Source: Paraglaciecola sp. L1A13
GTDB lineage: Bacteria > Pseudomonadota > Gammaproteobacteria > Enterobacterales > Alteromonadaceae
DNA: 64,000 bases
NCBI RefSeq assembly: GCF_009796745.1
Contig: NZ_CP047024.1
Location: forward strand, 992,001 to 1,056,000
Direction: 5' to 3'
This document shows positions 45,496 through 55,166 of this stretch, in pieces. A model generated the notes under the pieces. The model was not told where the DNA came from, did not search any database, and saw only the letters and a program-made list of their open reading frames with translations. Position 1 is the stretch's first letter; every line of letters begins with the position of its first letter. The position numbers were made by a program, and so were the translations under genes.

Positions 45496-45532
45496 TAAAA
45501 AGCTGGGACAAAATGCAATATCCCAGCTTTTA
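45496..45532. terminator. Bidirectional intrinsic terminator
   Basis: Stem AAAAGCTGGGA/TCCCAGCTTTT with a 12-nt loop, between the EAL gene (+) and pykA (-); A/T runs on both sides suit both directions. Confidence 0.82.
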
Positions 45533-45557
45533 ACTCAGGTTAAGCTAGTAAATATAG

Positions 45558-46994
45558 TTAGCTAACCGCAACTATTTTACACGCGTTAGTGCCGCCAACG
45601 GTTTCCATTGTGTCACCATACGTCATAATGAATAAGTCACCTGTTTCAAGTAGGCCTTTTTCTTTCATGATAGCCACCACGTCTTTGGTTAGCTCACCTG
45701 GACTACTGCCGCGAGAATCGAAGAATACAGGCTTAACACCGCGATATAGCGCCATAATGTTTAAGGTCGAGTCATGACGAGACAATGCGTAGATTGGCAA
45801 CGACGTGGTTATACGCGACATTAAGCGTGGCGTGCTGCCACTTTCAGTTAACGCGACTATCGCTTTTACTGTGCTCAAATGATTCGCTGCGTATACTGCG
45901 CTAAGTGCCAACGTTTCGCTTACTGAACTGAAACTCTGGTCCATGCGGTGTTTTGAAATATGAACGCTTGGGTGTGTTTCTGCACCAACGCAAACACGTG
46001 CCATCGCAGCCACTGTTTCAACAGGAAATTCACCGGCGGCTGTTTCAGCAGAGAGCATCACTGCGTCAGTGCCATCTAAAACGGCATTAGCCACGTCCAT
46101 CACTTCTGCACGTGTAGGCATCGGGCTGCTGATCATCGATTCCATCATTTGAGTTGCAGTAATAACTACTTTGTTTAGTTGGCGAGAGCGGGCGATTAAC
46201 TTCTTTTGCACGCCAACTAACTCAGCATCTCCAATTTCAACACCTAAATCACCACGAGCGACCATGACCGCATCAGATGCTTCAATAATGTCATCGATAG
46301 CTTCGTCAGTTGCAACGGCTTCGGCACGTTCTACTTTAGCGCAGATCATGGCATGACAACCGGCTTTTTCTGCTAATTGACGTGCATAACGCAAATCGTC
46401 GCCACAGCGGGGAAAAGAGATTGCTAGGTAATCGACTCCAATGATCGCGGCTGTTTTAATATCTTCTTTGTCTTTTTCAGTTAGTGCTTCAGCAGATAAA
46501 CCACCACCTAACCGATTAATGCCTTTATTATTAGACAATTTGCCCGCTACAGTTACTTCCGTATGAACCTTATTACCGATGACTTCAATGACTTTAAGTT
46601 GAATACGTCCGTCATCTAACAATAAAATGTCGTCGGCGTTCACATCGTTAGGTAAAGCTTTATAATCGATACCTACGGCGTGTTGGTCGCCATCGTCACG
46701 ACCCATATCAGCATCAAGAATAAATTTGTCGCCCATGGCCAGAATAATCGAACCCTGTTTGAACTTGGCTACGCGGATTTTTGGACCTTGCAAATCACCC
46801 AAGATTGCAATGTATTTACCAAGCTTTTTCGCTACTTGACGAACCTTATCGGCGCGGTCGATGTGGTCTTGTGCAGTACCATGAGAGAAGTTCATGCGTA
46901 CTACATTCGCTCCGGCTTGTACTATGCCCTCAATTTGTTCGACTGTGTCTGTTGATGGCCCTAATGTAGCTAAAATTTTGGTTCGTCTTAACAT
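45558..46994 (-). CDS. pykA: Pyruvate kinase (PykA type)
   Basis: Phosphoenolpyruvate + ADP to pyruvate + ATP. 478 aa from [16 protein letters not shown], which matches the start of E. coli Pyk[11 protein letters not shown], the active-site block ([16 protein letters not shown]), [52 protein letters not shown] and the C-terminal allosteric domain are all present. A Met nine codons further upstream also exists. A HexR-like dyad lies about 200 nt upstream, between this gene and hexR. Confidence 0.95.
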   Translation of the reverse strand: MLRRTKILATLGPSTDTVEQIEGIVQAGANVVRMNFSHGTAQDHIDRADKVRQVAKKLGKYIAILGDLQGPKIRVAKFKQGSIILAMGDKFILDADMGRDDGDQHAVGIDYKALPNDVNADDILLLDDGRIQLKVIEVIGNKVHTEVTVAGKLSNNKGINRLGGGLSAEALTEKDKEDIKTAAIIGVDYLAISFPRCGDDLRYARQLAEKAGCHAMICAKVERAEAVATDEAIDDIIEASDAVMVARGDLGVEIGDAELVGVQKKLIARSRQLNKVVITATQMMESMISSPMPTRAEVMDVANAVLDGTDAVMLSAETAAGEFPVETVAAMARVCVGAETHPSVHISKHRMDQSFSSVSETLALSAVYAANHLSTVKAIVALTESGSTPRLMSRITTSLPIYALSRHDSTLNIMALYRGVKPVFFDSRGSSPGELTKDVVAIMKEKGLLETGDLFIMTYGDTMETVGGTNACKIVAVS

Positions 46995-47191
46995 AGTTAA
47001 TTTGCTCTGGTTGTGGCGCATACTGTTTCAGGAATGCAGGTATTAAATAAAGTTTGCGGTTTTATTCAAATATGCCATGACATTAACGATAGCTCACAAA
47101 CCACAATTACTGGGTGAATTGATACGCAATCGTATTTTGTATGGCTGTCAGTCGGCGATTATAACAAGTGAAGCTGACAGAATTATTACCG

Positions 47192-47212
47192 TTTCGTAAT
47201 TTTATTACGAAA
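47192..47212. promoter_or_regulatory. HexR-like palindrome upstream of pykA
   Basis: Perfect 9-bp arms TTTCGTAAT and ATTACGAAA separated by TTT. The core GTAAT-TTT-ATTAC agrees with the HexR consensus core as I recall it for gammaproteobacteria. The only genes reading away from it are pykA (start 198 nt downstream on the minus strand) and hexR's 3-prime end. Regulation of pykA by HexR is established in related Shewanella. Confidence 0.7.
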
Positions 47213-47335
47213 ATACTAGATGAATAAGTCGTGATTGTGAAATTTTTTAACATTAAAAGCCAATAAAGTGCGCAAAATAGCGTGAGGTCAGACCAATGGT
47301 TGCTAAAAAACACCTTTAATTGTAAGTTTTAATCA

Positions 47336-48187
47336 CTAATCGTTACGTTTATCGAATCTTGAACCACGTAACGTGTCTTTTACACGTTTCAGGTTTTCAC
47401 GAAATTTGGTGCCTCGGCGCAAGGTGAAACCGGTTGCTAAAATGTCGATTAGCGTCAACTGCGCAATGCGTGATGCCATGGGCATATACATATCTGTATC
47501 TTCTGGTACTTCTAATGATAGAACCAAATTACACTCTTTTGCTAAAGGACTATCTTTAGATGTAATACCGACGACTGTTGCGTCGTTACTGCGTGCTATT
47601 TGAGCTACTTCAACCAAGCTTTTAGTTCGTCCAGTATGGGAAATTAGCACGATCACATCGTCTTCAGATGAATTCATACAACTCATGCGCTGCATCAATA
47701 TATCTTCAAAGTAAACCACTGGTACGTTGAACCGAAAGAACTTATTGAGCGCATCGTGTGCCACAGAGGCTGAAGCGCCTAAACCAAAAAATGAAATCTT
47801 TTGAGCTTGAGTTAATAGGTCTACTACGCGGTTAATAGTGTTGATATCAACCGACTGACGGGCAACTTCAAGAGACGCCATAGTCGATTCAAAAATCTTT
47901 TTTGTGTACTCCTCAGGGCCGTCATCTTCTTCCACATGTCGGTTTACATAGGGAGTACCGTTGGCTAAACTTTGCGCGAGATGTAATTTGAAATCAGGAT
48001 AGCCTTTGGTATCTAAGCGGCGACAAAAGCGATTGACTGTGGGCTCACTGACGTCCGACATTTTTGCCAAGGCGGCTATGCTGCTGTGGATCGCGATTTG
48101 AGGGTTCGCCAAAATGACTTCGGCTACCTTGCGTTCTGACTTACTAAAAGCCAGTTTATGCTGAGTTATTTTTTCAAGAATGTTCAT
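47336..48187 (-). CDS. hexR: HexR, RpiR-family transcriptional regulator
   Basis: DNA-binding regulator of central carbon metabolism that responds to 2-keto-3-deoxy-6-phosphogluconate. 283 aa: N-terminal RpiR helix-turn-helix (KSERKVAEVILANPQIAIHSSIAALAKMSDVSEPTVNRFCRRLDTKGYPDFK, about 17-68) and a C-terminal SIS sugar-phosphate domain (ISFFGLGASASVAHDALNKF; VIVLISHTGRTKSLVEVA). Divergent from zwf, its classic arrangement. Confidence 0.95.
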   Translation of the reverse strand: MNILEKITQHKLAFSKSERKVAEVILANPQIAIHSSIAALAKMSDVSEPTVNRFCRRLDTKGYPDFKLHLAQSLANGTPYVNRHVEEDDGPEEYTKKIFESTMASLEVARQSVDINTINRVVDLLTQAQKISFFGLGASASVAHDALNKFFRFNVPVVYFEDILMQRMSCMNSSEDDVIVLISHTGRTKSLVEVAQIARSNDATVVGITSKDSPLAKECNLVLSLEVPEDTDMYMPMASRIAQLTLIDILATGFTLRRGTKFRENLKRVKDTLRGSRFDKRND

Positions 48188-48264
48188 AAGGCCACAGAAT
48201 TCTTAACTAAAATCATAAAGTAGAAGCAAGAATAACACTGTCGGTGGAAAACTTGGTAACCTTC

Positions 48265-48373
48265 TTGTAACTTTTTAACAAAAAAGCGCTGTTTTCCAGG
48301 TTGAAGAGGTGATTAAAGCGTATAAATCGTCGCCTTTTCTTAACAAACGTTGTAAAATTACAACATTTGTTGT
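48265..48373. promoter_or_regulatory. Candidate HexR operators between hexR and zwf
   Basis: Three palindromic elements: TTGTAACTTTTTAACAA (48265-48281, imperfect), GTTGTAAAATTACAAC (48349-48364, perfect 7-bp arms, 2-nt centre) and overlapping ACAACATTTGTTGT (48360-48373, perfect). All contain TTGT/ACAA half-sites as in HexR operators, though centre spacing differs from the consensus in the last two. 90-100 nt before zwf. Confidence 0.6.
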
Positions 48374-48462
48374 TAACTGTGGGCAAAGATAAGTCATGAT
48401 TGAAGTGTTATTATTAGCCCAATTCCAATCACGCAATTTCATTAATTAGCAGGTTAAACACA

Positions 48463-49953
48463 ATGACGTTAGATAACTCATCCGCTCCATGCGACTTTGT
48501 TCTATTCGGCACTAAGGGTGACTTAGCTCGCCGCAAATTACTTCCGTCGCTTTACCAGTTAGAAAAAGCTCAATTAATGCATGCTGAAACCCACATATTG
48601 GGCGTCGCTCGCGATGCCATCAGCTTGCAAGAATATATTGCTCTCGTAAAAGAAAATATTGAAAAATTTGGTGGCGAAGCCCTTTGTGAAGAAACATGGG
48701 AGCGCTTTTCTGCCAAGTTGAATTATGTTTGCGTAGATATGAAAAACGCAGATAGCTACAGTGTTTTCGCAGAGCATGTTGATGTTGGCCGCACTATGGT
48801 GTGCTACTTCGCAACGCCTCCTTCTATATTTGGTGATATTTGCCGTGGTCTTAAAGCCGCTGATGTTATTGATAAAAGCATGCGCGTTGTGCTTGAAAAA
48901 CCAATTGGTCACGATTTAGAGTCGTCTAAAGTGATTAACGATCAAGTGGCAGAGTTTTTTGATGAATCACAAATTTATCGTATCGATCATTATCTTGGCA
49001 AAGAGACCGTCTTAAATTTGATAGCGCTGCGTTTCGCAAATTCTATTTTCGCTACTAACTGGGATCATAACAGTATTGATCACGTGCAAATTAGTGTAGC
49101 TGAATCAGTAGGCATTGAAGGGCGTTGGGGGTATTTTGATACCGCCGGACAAATGCGCGATATGGTGCAAAATCACCTATTACAAATTTTGACTTTGATT
49201 GCGATGGAGCCACCGACAACGTTAGATGCAGATAGCATTCGAGGTGAGAAGCTTAAAGTGCTTAAGGCGTTACGCCCGATTAACTCAACTAATATTACCA
49301 AGAAAAGTGTTCGTGGTCAGTATATTAGCGGCTTCGTCAAAGGCAAAGAAGTACCTGGTTATTTAGATGAGCCAGATGCCAATCCTCGTAGCGAAACAGA
49401 AACATTCGTGGCACTTAAAGTCGATATTGATAATTGGCGTTGGGCAGGCGTACCGTTCTATCTAAGAACAGGTAAACGCTTACCAAATAAAACCAGTGAA
49501 GTGGTTATTTACTTTAAACGTCAACCGCATAACTTATTCGAAGATAGTTTCTCTCAGTTACCGCCTAACAAGCTCACGATACGTTTGCAACCTGATGAGG
49601 GTGTAGAAGTCACAGTCATGAATAAGGTACCGGGTTTGACGAGTACCGGTGCCATGGATTTACAAAAATCCCGACTGAATTTGAGTTTCTCTGAAGCATT
49701 CCAAGACGATCGTATTGCTGATGCTTATGAAAAATTATTGCTCGAAGTGATGCTAGGGAATCAGGCATTATTCGTAAGTCGTGATGAAGTAGAATTTGCC
49801 TGGAAATGGGTGGATGGCATCATCGAAGCTTGGGGACACACCAATGAGCCTCCCGAACCTTATCAAGCTGGAACTTGGGGTCCTGTCGCGTCTATTGCGT
49901 TACTAGCCCGTGAAGACCGAGCCTGGTATGAAAGCAAAATAGGGAAAAAATAA
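48463..49953 (+). CDS. zwf: Glucose-6-phosphate 1-dehydrogenase
   Basis: Glucose-6-phosphate to 6-phosphogluconolactone with NADP/NAD. 496 aa; nucleotide motif GTKGDLARRKLLPSLY (16-31), catalytic RIDHYLGKE (173-181), VLEKPIGHDL and GYFDTAGQMRDMVQNHLLQ. First gene of zwf-pgl-edd-glk-eda; one base separates it from pgl. Confidence 0.97.
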   Translation: MTLDNSSAPCDFVLFGTKGDLARRKLLPSLYQLEKAQLMHAETHILGVARDAISLQEYIALVKENIEKFGGEALCEETWERFSAKLNYVCVDMKNADSYSVFAEHVDVGRTMVCYFATPPSIFGDICRGLKAADVIDKSMRVVLEKPIGHDLESSKVINDQVAEFFDESQIYRIDHYLGKETVLNLIALRFANSIFATNWDHNSIDHVQISVAESVGIEGRWGYFDTAGQMRDMVQNHLLQILTLIAMEPPTTLDADSIRGEKLKVLKALRPINSTNITKKSVRGQYISGFVKGKEVPGYLDEPDANPRSETETFVALKVDIDNWRWAGVPFYLRTGKRLPNKTSEVVIYFKRQPHNLFEDSFSQLPPNKLTIRLQPDEGVEVTVMNKVPGLTSTGAMDLQKSRLNLSFSEAFQDDRIADAYEKLLLEVMLGNQALFVSRDEVEFAWKWVDGIIEAWGHTNEPPEPYQAGTWGPVASIALLAREDRAWYESKIGKK

Positions 49954-49954
49954 T

Positions 49955-50647
49955 ATGTCATTAAGTGAAAATAATTTTCAGTCGACTGATGAATTAAATG
50001 CCACTTTTGCTGAGCGTATTGTGAATATTTTAAAAGCCGGTATCAGCGAAAACGGTCGCGCCAGTTTGATTGTATCTGGTGGTCGCACACCCAAAGCTTT
50101 ATTTAACTCGCTGTCCAATGTTGATCTTGATTGGTCGAAGGTCGATATCAGCCTTGCAGATGAGCGGTGGGTCGGTGTTGACGACGACGCCAGTAACGAG
50201 AAAATGGTTCGCCGAGAGTTGTTAAAGAATAATGCTGCTGCAGCAAATTTTATTGGTCTTAAAACTGAGCACGCGGATGCTAAAGATGCCGTTGAAACCT
50301 GTACGGCCAACTTAGCCAATTTACATACGCCTTTTGACGTCTTGATCTTGGGTATGGGAGAGGACGGTCACACGGCTTCATTATTCCCTTGCTCAGAGCA
50401 AATTCATCAAGGTCTGGATCAAGGCGCGCGCCGAACATATATCGCGGTGCAACCGACGACAGCACCGAATCAACGCATGTCGTTAACTTTGCCTGCTCTG
50501 CTAAACAGTAAGAATATTTTCTTGCACTTAACAGGCGTAAGTAAGAAGCAAGTATTAGACGAAGCGATTAAAGGTGGCGACGAGCATGCTATGCCCATTC
50601 GCGCTGTGCTAAACAATGCCGATGTTGAACTAATGTGGGCACCCTAG
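49955..50647 (+). CDS. pgl: 6-phosphogluconolactonase
   Basis: Hydrolyses 6-phosphogluconolactone to 6-phosphogluconate. 230 aa, NagB-like fold; motifs IVSGGRTPKALFNSLS, ISLADERWVGVDDDASNEKMVR and LILGMGEDGHTASLFP. Single base after zwf, 9 nt before edd. Confidence 0.96.
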   Translation: MSLSENNFQSTDELNATFAERIVNILKAGISENGRASLIVSGGRTPKALFNSLSNVDLDWSKVDISLADERWVGVDDDASNEKMVRRELLKNNAAAANFIGLKTEHADAKDAVETCTANLANLHTPFDVLILGMGEDGHTASLFPCSEQIHQGLDQGARRTYIAVQPTTAPNQRMSLTLPALLNSKNIFLHLTGVSKKQVLDEAIKGGDEHAMPIRAVLNNADVELMWAP

Positions 50648-50656
50648 GAGAAAATT

Positions 50657-52480
50657 ATGAATTCCATTATCCAAGAAGTTACCCAGCGCATTATTGAACG
50701 CAGCAAAGGCTCACGTAAAGCGTACCTCGATAAAATTGAAAAAGCGCGTTTACAAGGACCACATCGCGGCACCTTATCCTGCGGTAATTTAGCGCACGGC
50801 TTTGCTGCATGTGGTACTGAAGATAAAGCTGATTTGCGCAGCATGACCAAATCAAATATTGCGATTATTTCCTCATACAACGATATGTTGTCTGCGCATC
50901 AGCCGTACCATGATTACCCTGAAATTTTGAAAAAGGCTATTCATCAGGTTGGTAGCGTGGCGCAGTTTGCTGGCGGCGTGCCTGCGATGTGTGACGGGGT
51001 AACCCAAGGTAACGCGGGCATGGACCTAAGCTTAATGAGCCGTGACGTGATAGCCATGTCAACTGCCGTTGCTTTGTCGCACAATATGTTTGATGGCACT
51101 TTGATGCTGGGTATTTGTGACAAAATCGTCCCTGGTTTATTGATTGGGGGTCTTAGTTTCGGGCATTTACCTACTATTTTTGTACCCGCAGGCCCTATGC
51201 CATCGGGTATTCCAAATAAAGAAAAGGCCCGTGTACGTCAAATGTACGCGGAAGGTAAAGTTGGTCGTGAAGAGTTACTTGAAGCTGAATCACAGTCTTA
51301 TCACTCAGCCGGTACATGTACTTTTTACGGTACAGCGAACAGTAACCAGTTAGTAGTTGAAACCATGGGCTTACATTTACCAGGTTCTTCTTTTGTTAAT
51401 CCTGGCACACCTTTGCGTGAAGCATTGACCGATGCTGCAGCGCGTCAAGTGACGCGCATTACTGACCTAGGCGAAGATTATCGCCCAATCGGTCATATCG
51501 TAGATGCTAAAGCTATCGTAAACGGCTTGGTGGCCTTATTAGCAACAGGTGGTTCAACCAACCACACCATGCATTTAGTTGCTGTGGCACGTGCCGCTGG
51601 TTACACCATTAATTGGGATGATTTTTCTGATATCTCTGATGCTGTGCCGCTACTCACGCGTATTTATCCCAACGGTTCTGCCGATATCAACCATTTCACC
51701 GCAGCCGGTGGTATGGCATTGTTGTTCCGAGAATTATTAAACGCCGGTTTACTGCACAATGATGTTAAAACCATCTGTGGTGATGGTCTTGAACGATATA
51801 CTCAAGAGCCAATGCTTGAACACGGCGAACTCGTATGGCGAGATGGTCCTACTGAGTCATTCGACAAGCAAGTGGTTGCCACTGTGGCTGAACCCTTTAA
51901 GCCTGATGGCGGTTTATCAGTATTGACAGGTAACTTGGGTCGAGCCGTTATGAAAACCTCGGCATTGCGTGAGCCTCATTGCATTATAAAAGCTCCTGCC
52001 GTTGTCTTCGAAGATCAGTTTGAATTGGCAGCTGCTTTTAAAGCAGGCGATTTAGACAAAGATTGTATTGTTGTGGTGCGTTTCCAAGGTCCTTCAGCCA
52101 TTGGTATGCCTGAACTACACAGCTTGACGCCACCTTTGGGCGTATTGCAAGACAAAGGCTTTAAGGTGGCATTAGTCACTGATGGTCGTATGTCAGGTGC
52201 TTCAGGTAAAGTACCTGCTGCCATCCATTTGACCCCTGAAGCTATTAAGGGCGGCCTGATAGCCAAAGTTCAAAACGATGATGTTATCGAGCTTAATACC
52301 CAAACAGGTCATATCACCCTACATGTTGATGAAGCTACGTTGACTGCCCGCGAAGCGAGAGTAACGGACGTTGCTTCTCACCAAATTGGCATGGGCCGTG
52401 AAATGTTTGCTGGGATGCGTTCTACTCTAACGGGTGCAGAGCAGGGCGCTTGTTCACTTTTCGTCGGACAGGATGATTAA
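50657..52480 (+). CDS. edd: Phosphogluconate dehydratase
   Basis: 6-phosphogluconate to 2-keto-3-deoxy-6-phosphogluconate, the defining Entner-Doudoroff step. 607 aa IlvD/Edd family. Iron-sulfur ligand regions include [44 protein letters not shown] and [13 protein letters not shown], with [15 protein letters not shown] and [28 protein letters not shown] precedes the ATG. Confidence 0.97.
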   Translation: MNSIIQEVTQRIIERSKGSRKAYLDKIEKARLQGPHRGTLSCGNLAHGFAACGTEDKADLRSMTKSNIAIISSYNDMLSAHQPYHDYPEILKKAIHQVGSVAQFAGGVPAMCDGVTQGNAGMDLSLMSRDVIAMSTAVALSHNMFDGTLMLGICDKIVPGLLIGGLSFGHLPTIFVPAGPMPSGIPNKEKARVRQMYAEGKVGREELLEAESQSYHSAGTCTFYGTANSNQLVVETMGLHLPGSSFVNPGTPLREALTDAAARQVTRITDLGEDYRPIGHIVDAKAIVNGLVALLATGGSTNHTMHLVAVARAAGYTINWDDFSDISDAVPLLTRIYPNGSADINHFTAAGGMALLFRELLNAGLLHNDVKTICGDGLERYTQEPMLEHGELVWRDGPTESFDKQVVATVAEPFKPDGGLSVLTGNLGRAVMKTSALREPHCIIKAPAVVFEDQFELAAAFKAGDLDKDCIVVVRFQGPSAIGMPELHSLTPPLGVLQDKGFKVALVTDGRMSGASGKVPAAIHLTPEAIKGGLIAKVQNDDVIELNTQTGHITLHVDEATLTAREARVTDVASHQIGMGREMFAGMRSTLTGAEQGACSLFVGQDD

Positions 52481-52482
52481 TC

Positions 52483-53436
52483 GTGACAACTAATTTCGTT
52501 GCGGATATTGGGGGAACCAATATCCGTTTAGCTCAAGTTATCGACGGTCAAGTGGCTGATATTCGCAAATATCTGTGTGCAGATTTCGACACATTAACCG
52601 ATGCTATTAAGCAGTACTTTTCGGAATTCCCAGCTACACAATTTGGTGCTGGCTGTTTAGCTATTGCTTGTCCCGTTAGCGGCGACATTGTCAAAATGAC
52701 CAATCACACGTGGGCTTTTTCTATTCAAGCTGTGCAAAGTGAATTGGGCTTAAAATGGCTAGGGGTCATCAATGACTTTGCGTCGGTAGCACATTCATTA
52801 CCTAGATTGGACGACAGCCAAAAGGTGCAAATTGGTCAAGGCGAAGCTGTGCCCGACGCTAATATTGCCGTGTTTGGACCTGGAACCGGTTTAGGTGTTG
52901 AACACTTAACCTGTACTGATAGCGTATGGAAAGCGCTTGATGGAGAAGGTGGACACGTTGATTTTTCAGCTGTCGATGAAAATGACATCGCTATTTTGCG
53001 CTTTTTAACTAAAAAGTTAGGCCATGCCTCAGCAGAAGAAGTGATGTCAGGAAGAGGAATTGTCCATATCTATCAGGGGTTGGCAGCGGCTAAAAATGTA
53101 CCGTCAGAGTACAGTGATGCTGCAGATATAACCTCTCGGGCAATTGATAATAGTTGCGCCTTGTGCCGAGAAACACTTGAGCAGTTTTGTCGCATCATGG
53201 GAAGCTTTGCAGGCAATTTAGCGCTGAATTTGTGTACCCGTGGTGGTGTTTATATCGGCGGCGGAATTGCATCTCGATTTGTAGAATTTATCGAGAAAAG
53301 CGAATTTCGCGCGCGCTTTGAAGCAAAAGGCCGGTTTCGTGATTACGTTGCCAGCATACCTACATACATTATAACAGAGCCCGATCACGGTTTAATCGGC
53401 GCGATGGCATACCTACAACAGCATTATAAAGGTTAA
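52483..53436 (+). CDS. glk: Glucokinase
   Basis: ATP-dependent glucose phosphorylation. 317 aa, bacterial Glk family: [13 protein letters not shown] phosphate loop at residues 4-16, [33 protein letters not shown] (catalytic Asp), [24 protein letters not shown] and [17 protein letters not shown]. Start GTG, 2 nt after the edd stop. Its place in the operon provides glucose-6-phosphate for zwf. Confidence 0.95.
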   Translation: MTTNFVADIGGTNIRLAQVIDGQVADIRKYLCADFDTLTDAIKQYFSEFPATQFGAGCLAIACPVSGDIVKMTNHTWAFSIQAVQSELGLKWLGVINDFASVAHSLPRLDDSQKVQIGQGEAVPDANIAVFGPGTGLGVEHLTCTDSVWKALDGEGGHVDFSAVDENDIAILRFLTKKLGHASAEEVMSGRGIVHIYQGLAAAKNVPSEYSDAADITSRAIDNSCALCRETLEQFCRIMGSFAGNLALNLCTRGGVYIGGGIASRFVEFIEKSEFRARFEAKGRFRDYVASIPTYIITEPDHGLIGAMAYLQQHYKG

Positions 53437-53441
53437 CTACA

Positions 53442-54092
53442 ATGACAAAAAATTGGAAAGTTTCTTCAGAAGAAGTCTTTAGTTCAGGACCATTGGTTCC
53501 TGTACTGGTTATTAAAGATGTGAAGCACGCCGTACCTCTAGCTAAAGCGCTAATTGCAGGTGGCATACGCGTACTAGAAGTGACTTTACGTACCGCAGCA
53601 GCACTTGACGTGATCAAAGCTATTGCCACAGAAGTACCTGACGCCATAATTGGTGCTGGCACAGTGACCAACGCAAAGCAATTAGCAGAAGTAGAAGCGG
53701 CCGGCGCAATGTTCGCGATTAGCCCAGGCATGACATCTGATCTTCTTGACGCGGGTAATAAAGGTGGTATCGCCCTTATTCCTGGGATCTCATCTATTTC
53801 TGAATTGATGCGCGGCATCGATTTTGGTTACACCCACTTCAAATTTTTCCCAGCGGAAGCATCTGGTGGTGTTAAAGCAATTAAAGCGATCGGCGGACCT
53901 TTCCCTGATATCGCCTTTTGTCCTACTGGTGGCATAAGCCCAACTAACTACCTTGAGTACCTATCGTTGCCTAACGTGCGTTGCGCGGGTGGTTCTTGGT
54001 TAGCGCCTGATGACGCAGTCGAGTCGGGTGATTGGGCTCGTATCACCGAACTAGCTAAGCAGGCAGTAGCAGGCGCAGCGGGTATCAAATAA
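53442..54092 (+). CDS. eda: KDPG/KHG aldolase
   Basis: Cleaves 2-keto-3-deoxy-6-phosphogluconate to pyruvate and glyceraldehyde-3-phosphate. 216 aa; catalytic Glu46 (VLEVTLRT) and Schiff-base Lys134 ([13 protein letters not shown]). [22 protein letters not shown] and [10 protein letters not shown] are family motifs. Five nt after glk; last gene, followed by a clear terminator. Confidence 0.97.
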   Translation: MTKNWKVSSEEVFSSGPLVPVLVIKDVKHAVPLAKALIAGGIRVLEVTLRTAAALDVIKAIATEVPDAIIGAGTVTNAKQLAEVEAAGAMFAISPGMTSDLLDAGNKGGIALIPGISSISELMRGIDFGYTHFKFFPAEASGGVKAIKAIGGPFPDIAFCPTGGISPTNYLEYLSLPNVRCAGGSWLAPDDAVESGDWARITELAKQAVAGAAGIK

Positions 54093-54114
54093 CATCATAT
54101 GCGATGTTGTAAAC

Positions 54115-54138
54115 AAGGCCACTGATGTGGCCTTTTTT
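54115..54138 (+). terminator. Intrinsic terminator of the zwf-eda operon
   Basis: Perfect AAGGCCAC/GTGGCCTT stem with TGAT loop followed by TTTT, 22 nt after the eda stop. Confidence 0.9.
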
Positions 54139-54190
54139 GTATATTGGATTTAACCTCTAAGTTTGCCTTTAACCGATTACAATCAGCGCA

Positions 54191-54598
54191 TTACTTATCA
54201 AACGCTGGTCGGCTATCTCTCATCAGAATATCTAATGCCCGTTGCGCTTTGATGGGGTTGGCTAAATCTTTCTCCTCGAGCATTTCACATTCATCGTTGA
54301 GCATTTGCTTGATCGTAACAGGATAGGATCTGCAGTCATCAGGCCGGTCGTAATAGATATCGCAAGTGTAAATATCTTTTTGATTGGAGTTTCCGGACTC
54401 AGCTGAAATTACGCGCAAAAAAGGGCATTGATTCAGTAGCTTACCCGTTTGTGGACTTGCCCAAATTAAGCCCTTTTTGACATATTGCGCAATGTCTGGG
54501 CGAAATAATTCCCACATATCTATCTCACTGTCTGTGACTGATAAACCGCCGTCTGCGTATTGGGTACAGCATTTTCCACATTGGGTGCATTCTTTCAA
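54191..54598 (-). CDS. YkgJ-family cysteine-cluster protein
   Basis: A 135-aa protein beginning MKECTQCGKCCTQYADGG, with further Cys in NQCPFLR and YTCDIYYDRPDDCRSYP; this eight-Cys layout is the YkgJ putative zinc- or iron-chelating domain. Role unknown in the family. No signal peptide. Downstream of the HopJ-like gene but separated by a strong hairpin. Confidence 0.85.
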   Translation of the reverse strand: MKECTQCGKCCTQYADGGLSVTDSEIDMWELFRPDIAQYVKKGLIWASPQTGKLLNQCPFLRVISAESGNSNQKDIYTCDIYYDRPDDCRSYPVTIKQMLNDECEMLEEKDLANPIKAQRALDILMRDSRPAFDK

Positions 54599-54646
54599 TT
54601 TATATTAGCGCGTCAAAGAATAGTAAGGGGAGTGTAGCAAAGAAAA

Positions 54647-54674
54647 CGCTAAGATGAGCGAGCTCATCTTAGCG
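54647..54674 (-). terminator. Intrinsic terminator of the HopJ-like gene
   Basis: Perfect 13-bp stem CGCTAAGATGAGC/GCTCATCTTAGCG with a 2-nt centre, followed on the minus strand by TTTTCTTTG. Confidence 0.8.
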
Positions 54675-54733
54675 ACAATAAGAGACCTAACGATTTTAAG
54701 GTGAATAAAAATAGGTGGTGAACCTACGGAGTC

Positions 54734-55087
54734 TTAATCTTGGTTTAGGGGCACTAGCGCCGGAGCGTTGAATTTAATACCGTTCCAACCTGTATTCATA
54801 AAATTACGGATGTTACCGTGATCGTTGCCTTCAGGATGTTGCACAACATCGTTTCGATAAAAGGTACCAAATAAACTCAAGGTTTCAAATTCGGATAGTT
54901 GATTTAGCAGCGCAAAGTAAAATATTTTACATGAGCCCTCGTTGCTACCTTTTTCATTGACTAAATCACCGTTGGTGAAAGCTGTTGCTGAATATTGATA
55001 ATTTTGTTGGATCACATTGATTACTTGGCTGAACTCAACATTTTTAGCTTGAGTTTGCACTTGGGTGATCAGATCGTCTTTGGTCAT
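54734..55087 (-). CDS. HopJ-family protein
   Basis: A 117-aa protein matching the HopJ type III effector family by motifs FSQVINVIQQNYQYSATAFTNGDLVNEKGSNEGSCKIFYFALL and YRNDVVQHPEGNDHGNIRNFM. The family name comes from a plant-pathogen effector, but the protein is common in free-living marine gammaproteobacteria without type III secretion, so an effector role is unlikely here. Follows argA across a hairpin. Confidence 0.85.
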   Translation of the reverse strand: MTKDDLITQVQTQAKNVEFSQVINVIQQNYQYSATAFTNGDLVNEKGSNEGSCKIFYFALLNQLSEFETLSLFGTFYRNDVVQHPEGNDHGNIRNFMNTGWNGIKFNAPALVPLNQD

Positions 55088-55114
55088 GAAAGTCCTAAAT
55101 TATACTGAGAAATA

Positions 55115-55146
55115 ACAAAGGCAATTTCGACTGAAATTACCTTTGT
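55115..55146 (-). terminator. Hairpin after argA
   Basis: 14-nt arms (55115-55128, 55133-55146) with one C/A mismatch and GACT loop, 21 nt after argA; weak U-tract (TTATTT). Confidence 0.6.
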
Positions 55147-55166
55147 AAATTATATTAAAGCTTATA

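Noticed and set aside
54734..55087. HopJ-like protein as a type III secreted virulence effector
   Set aside because: No type III secretion genes are present and the family is widespread in non-pathogenic marine bacteria.
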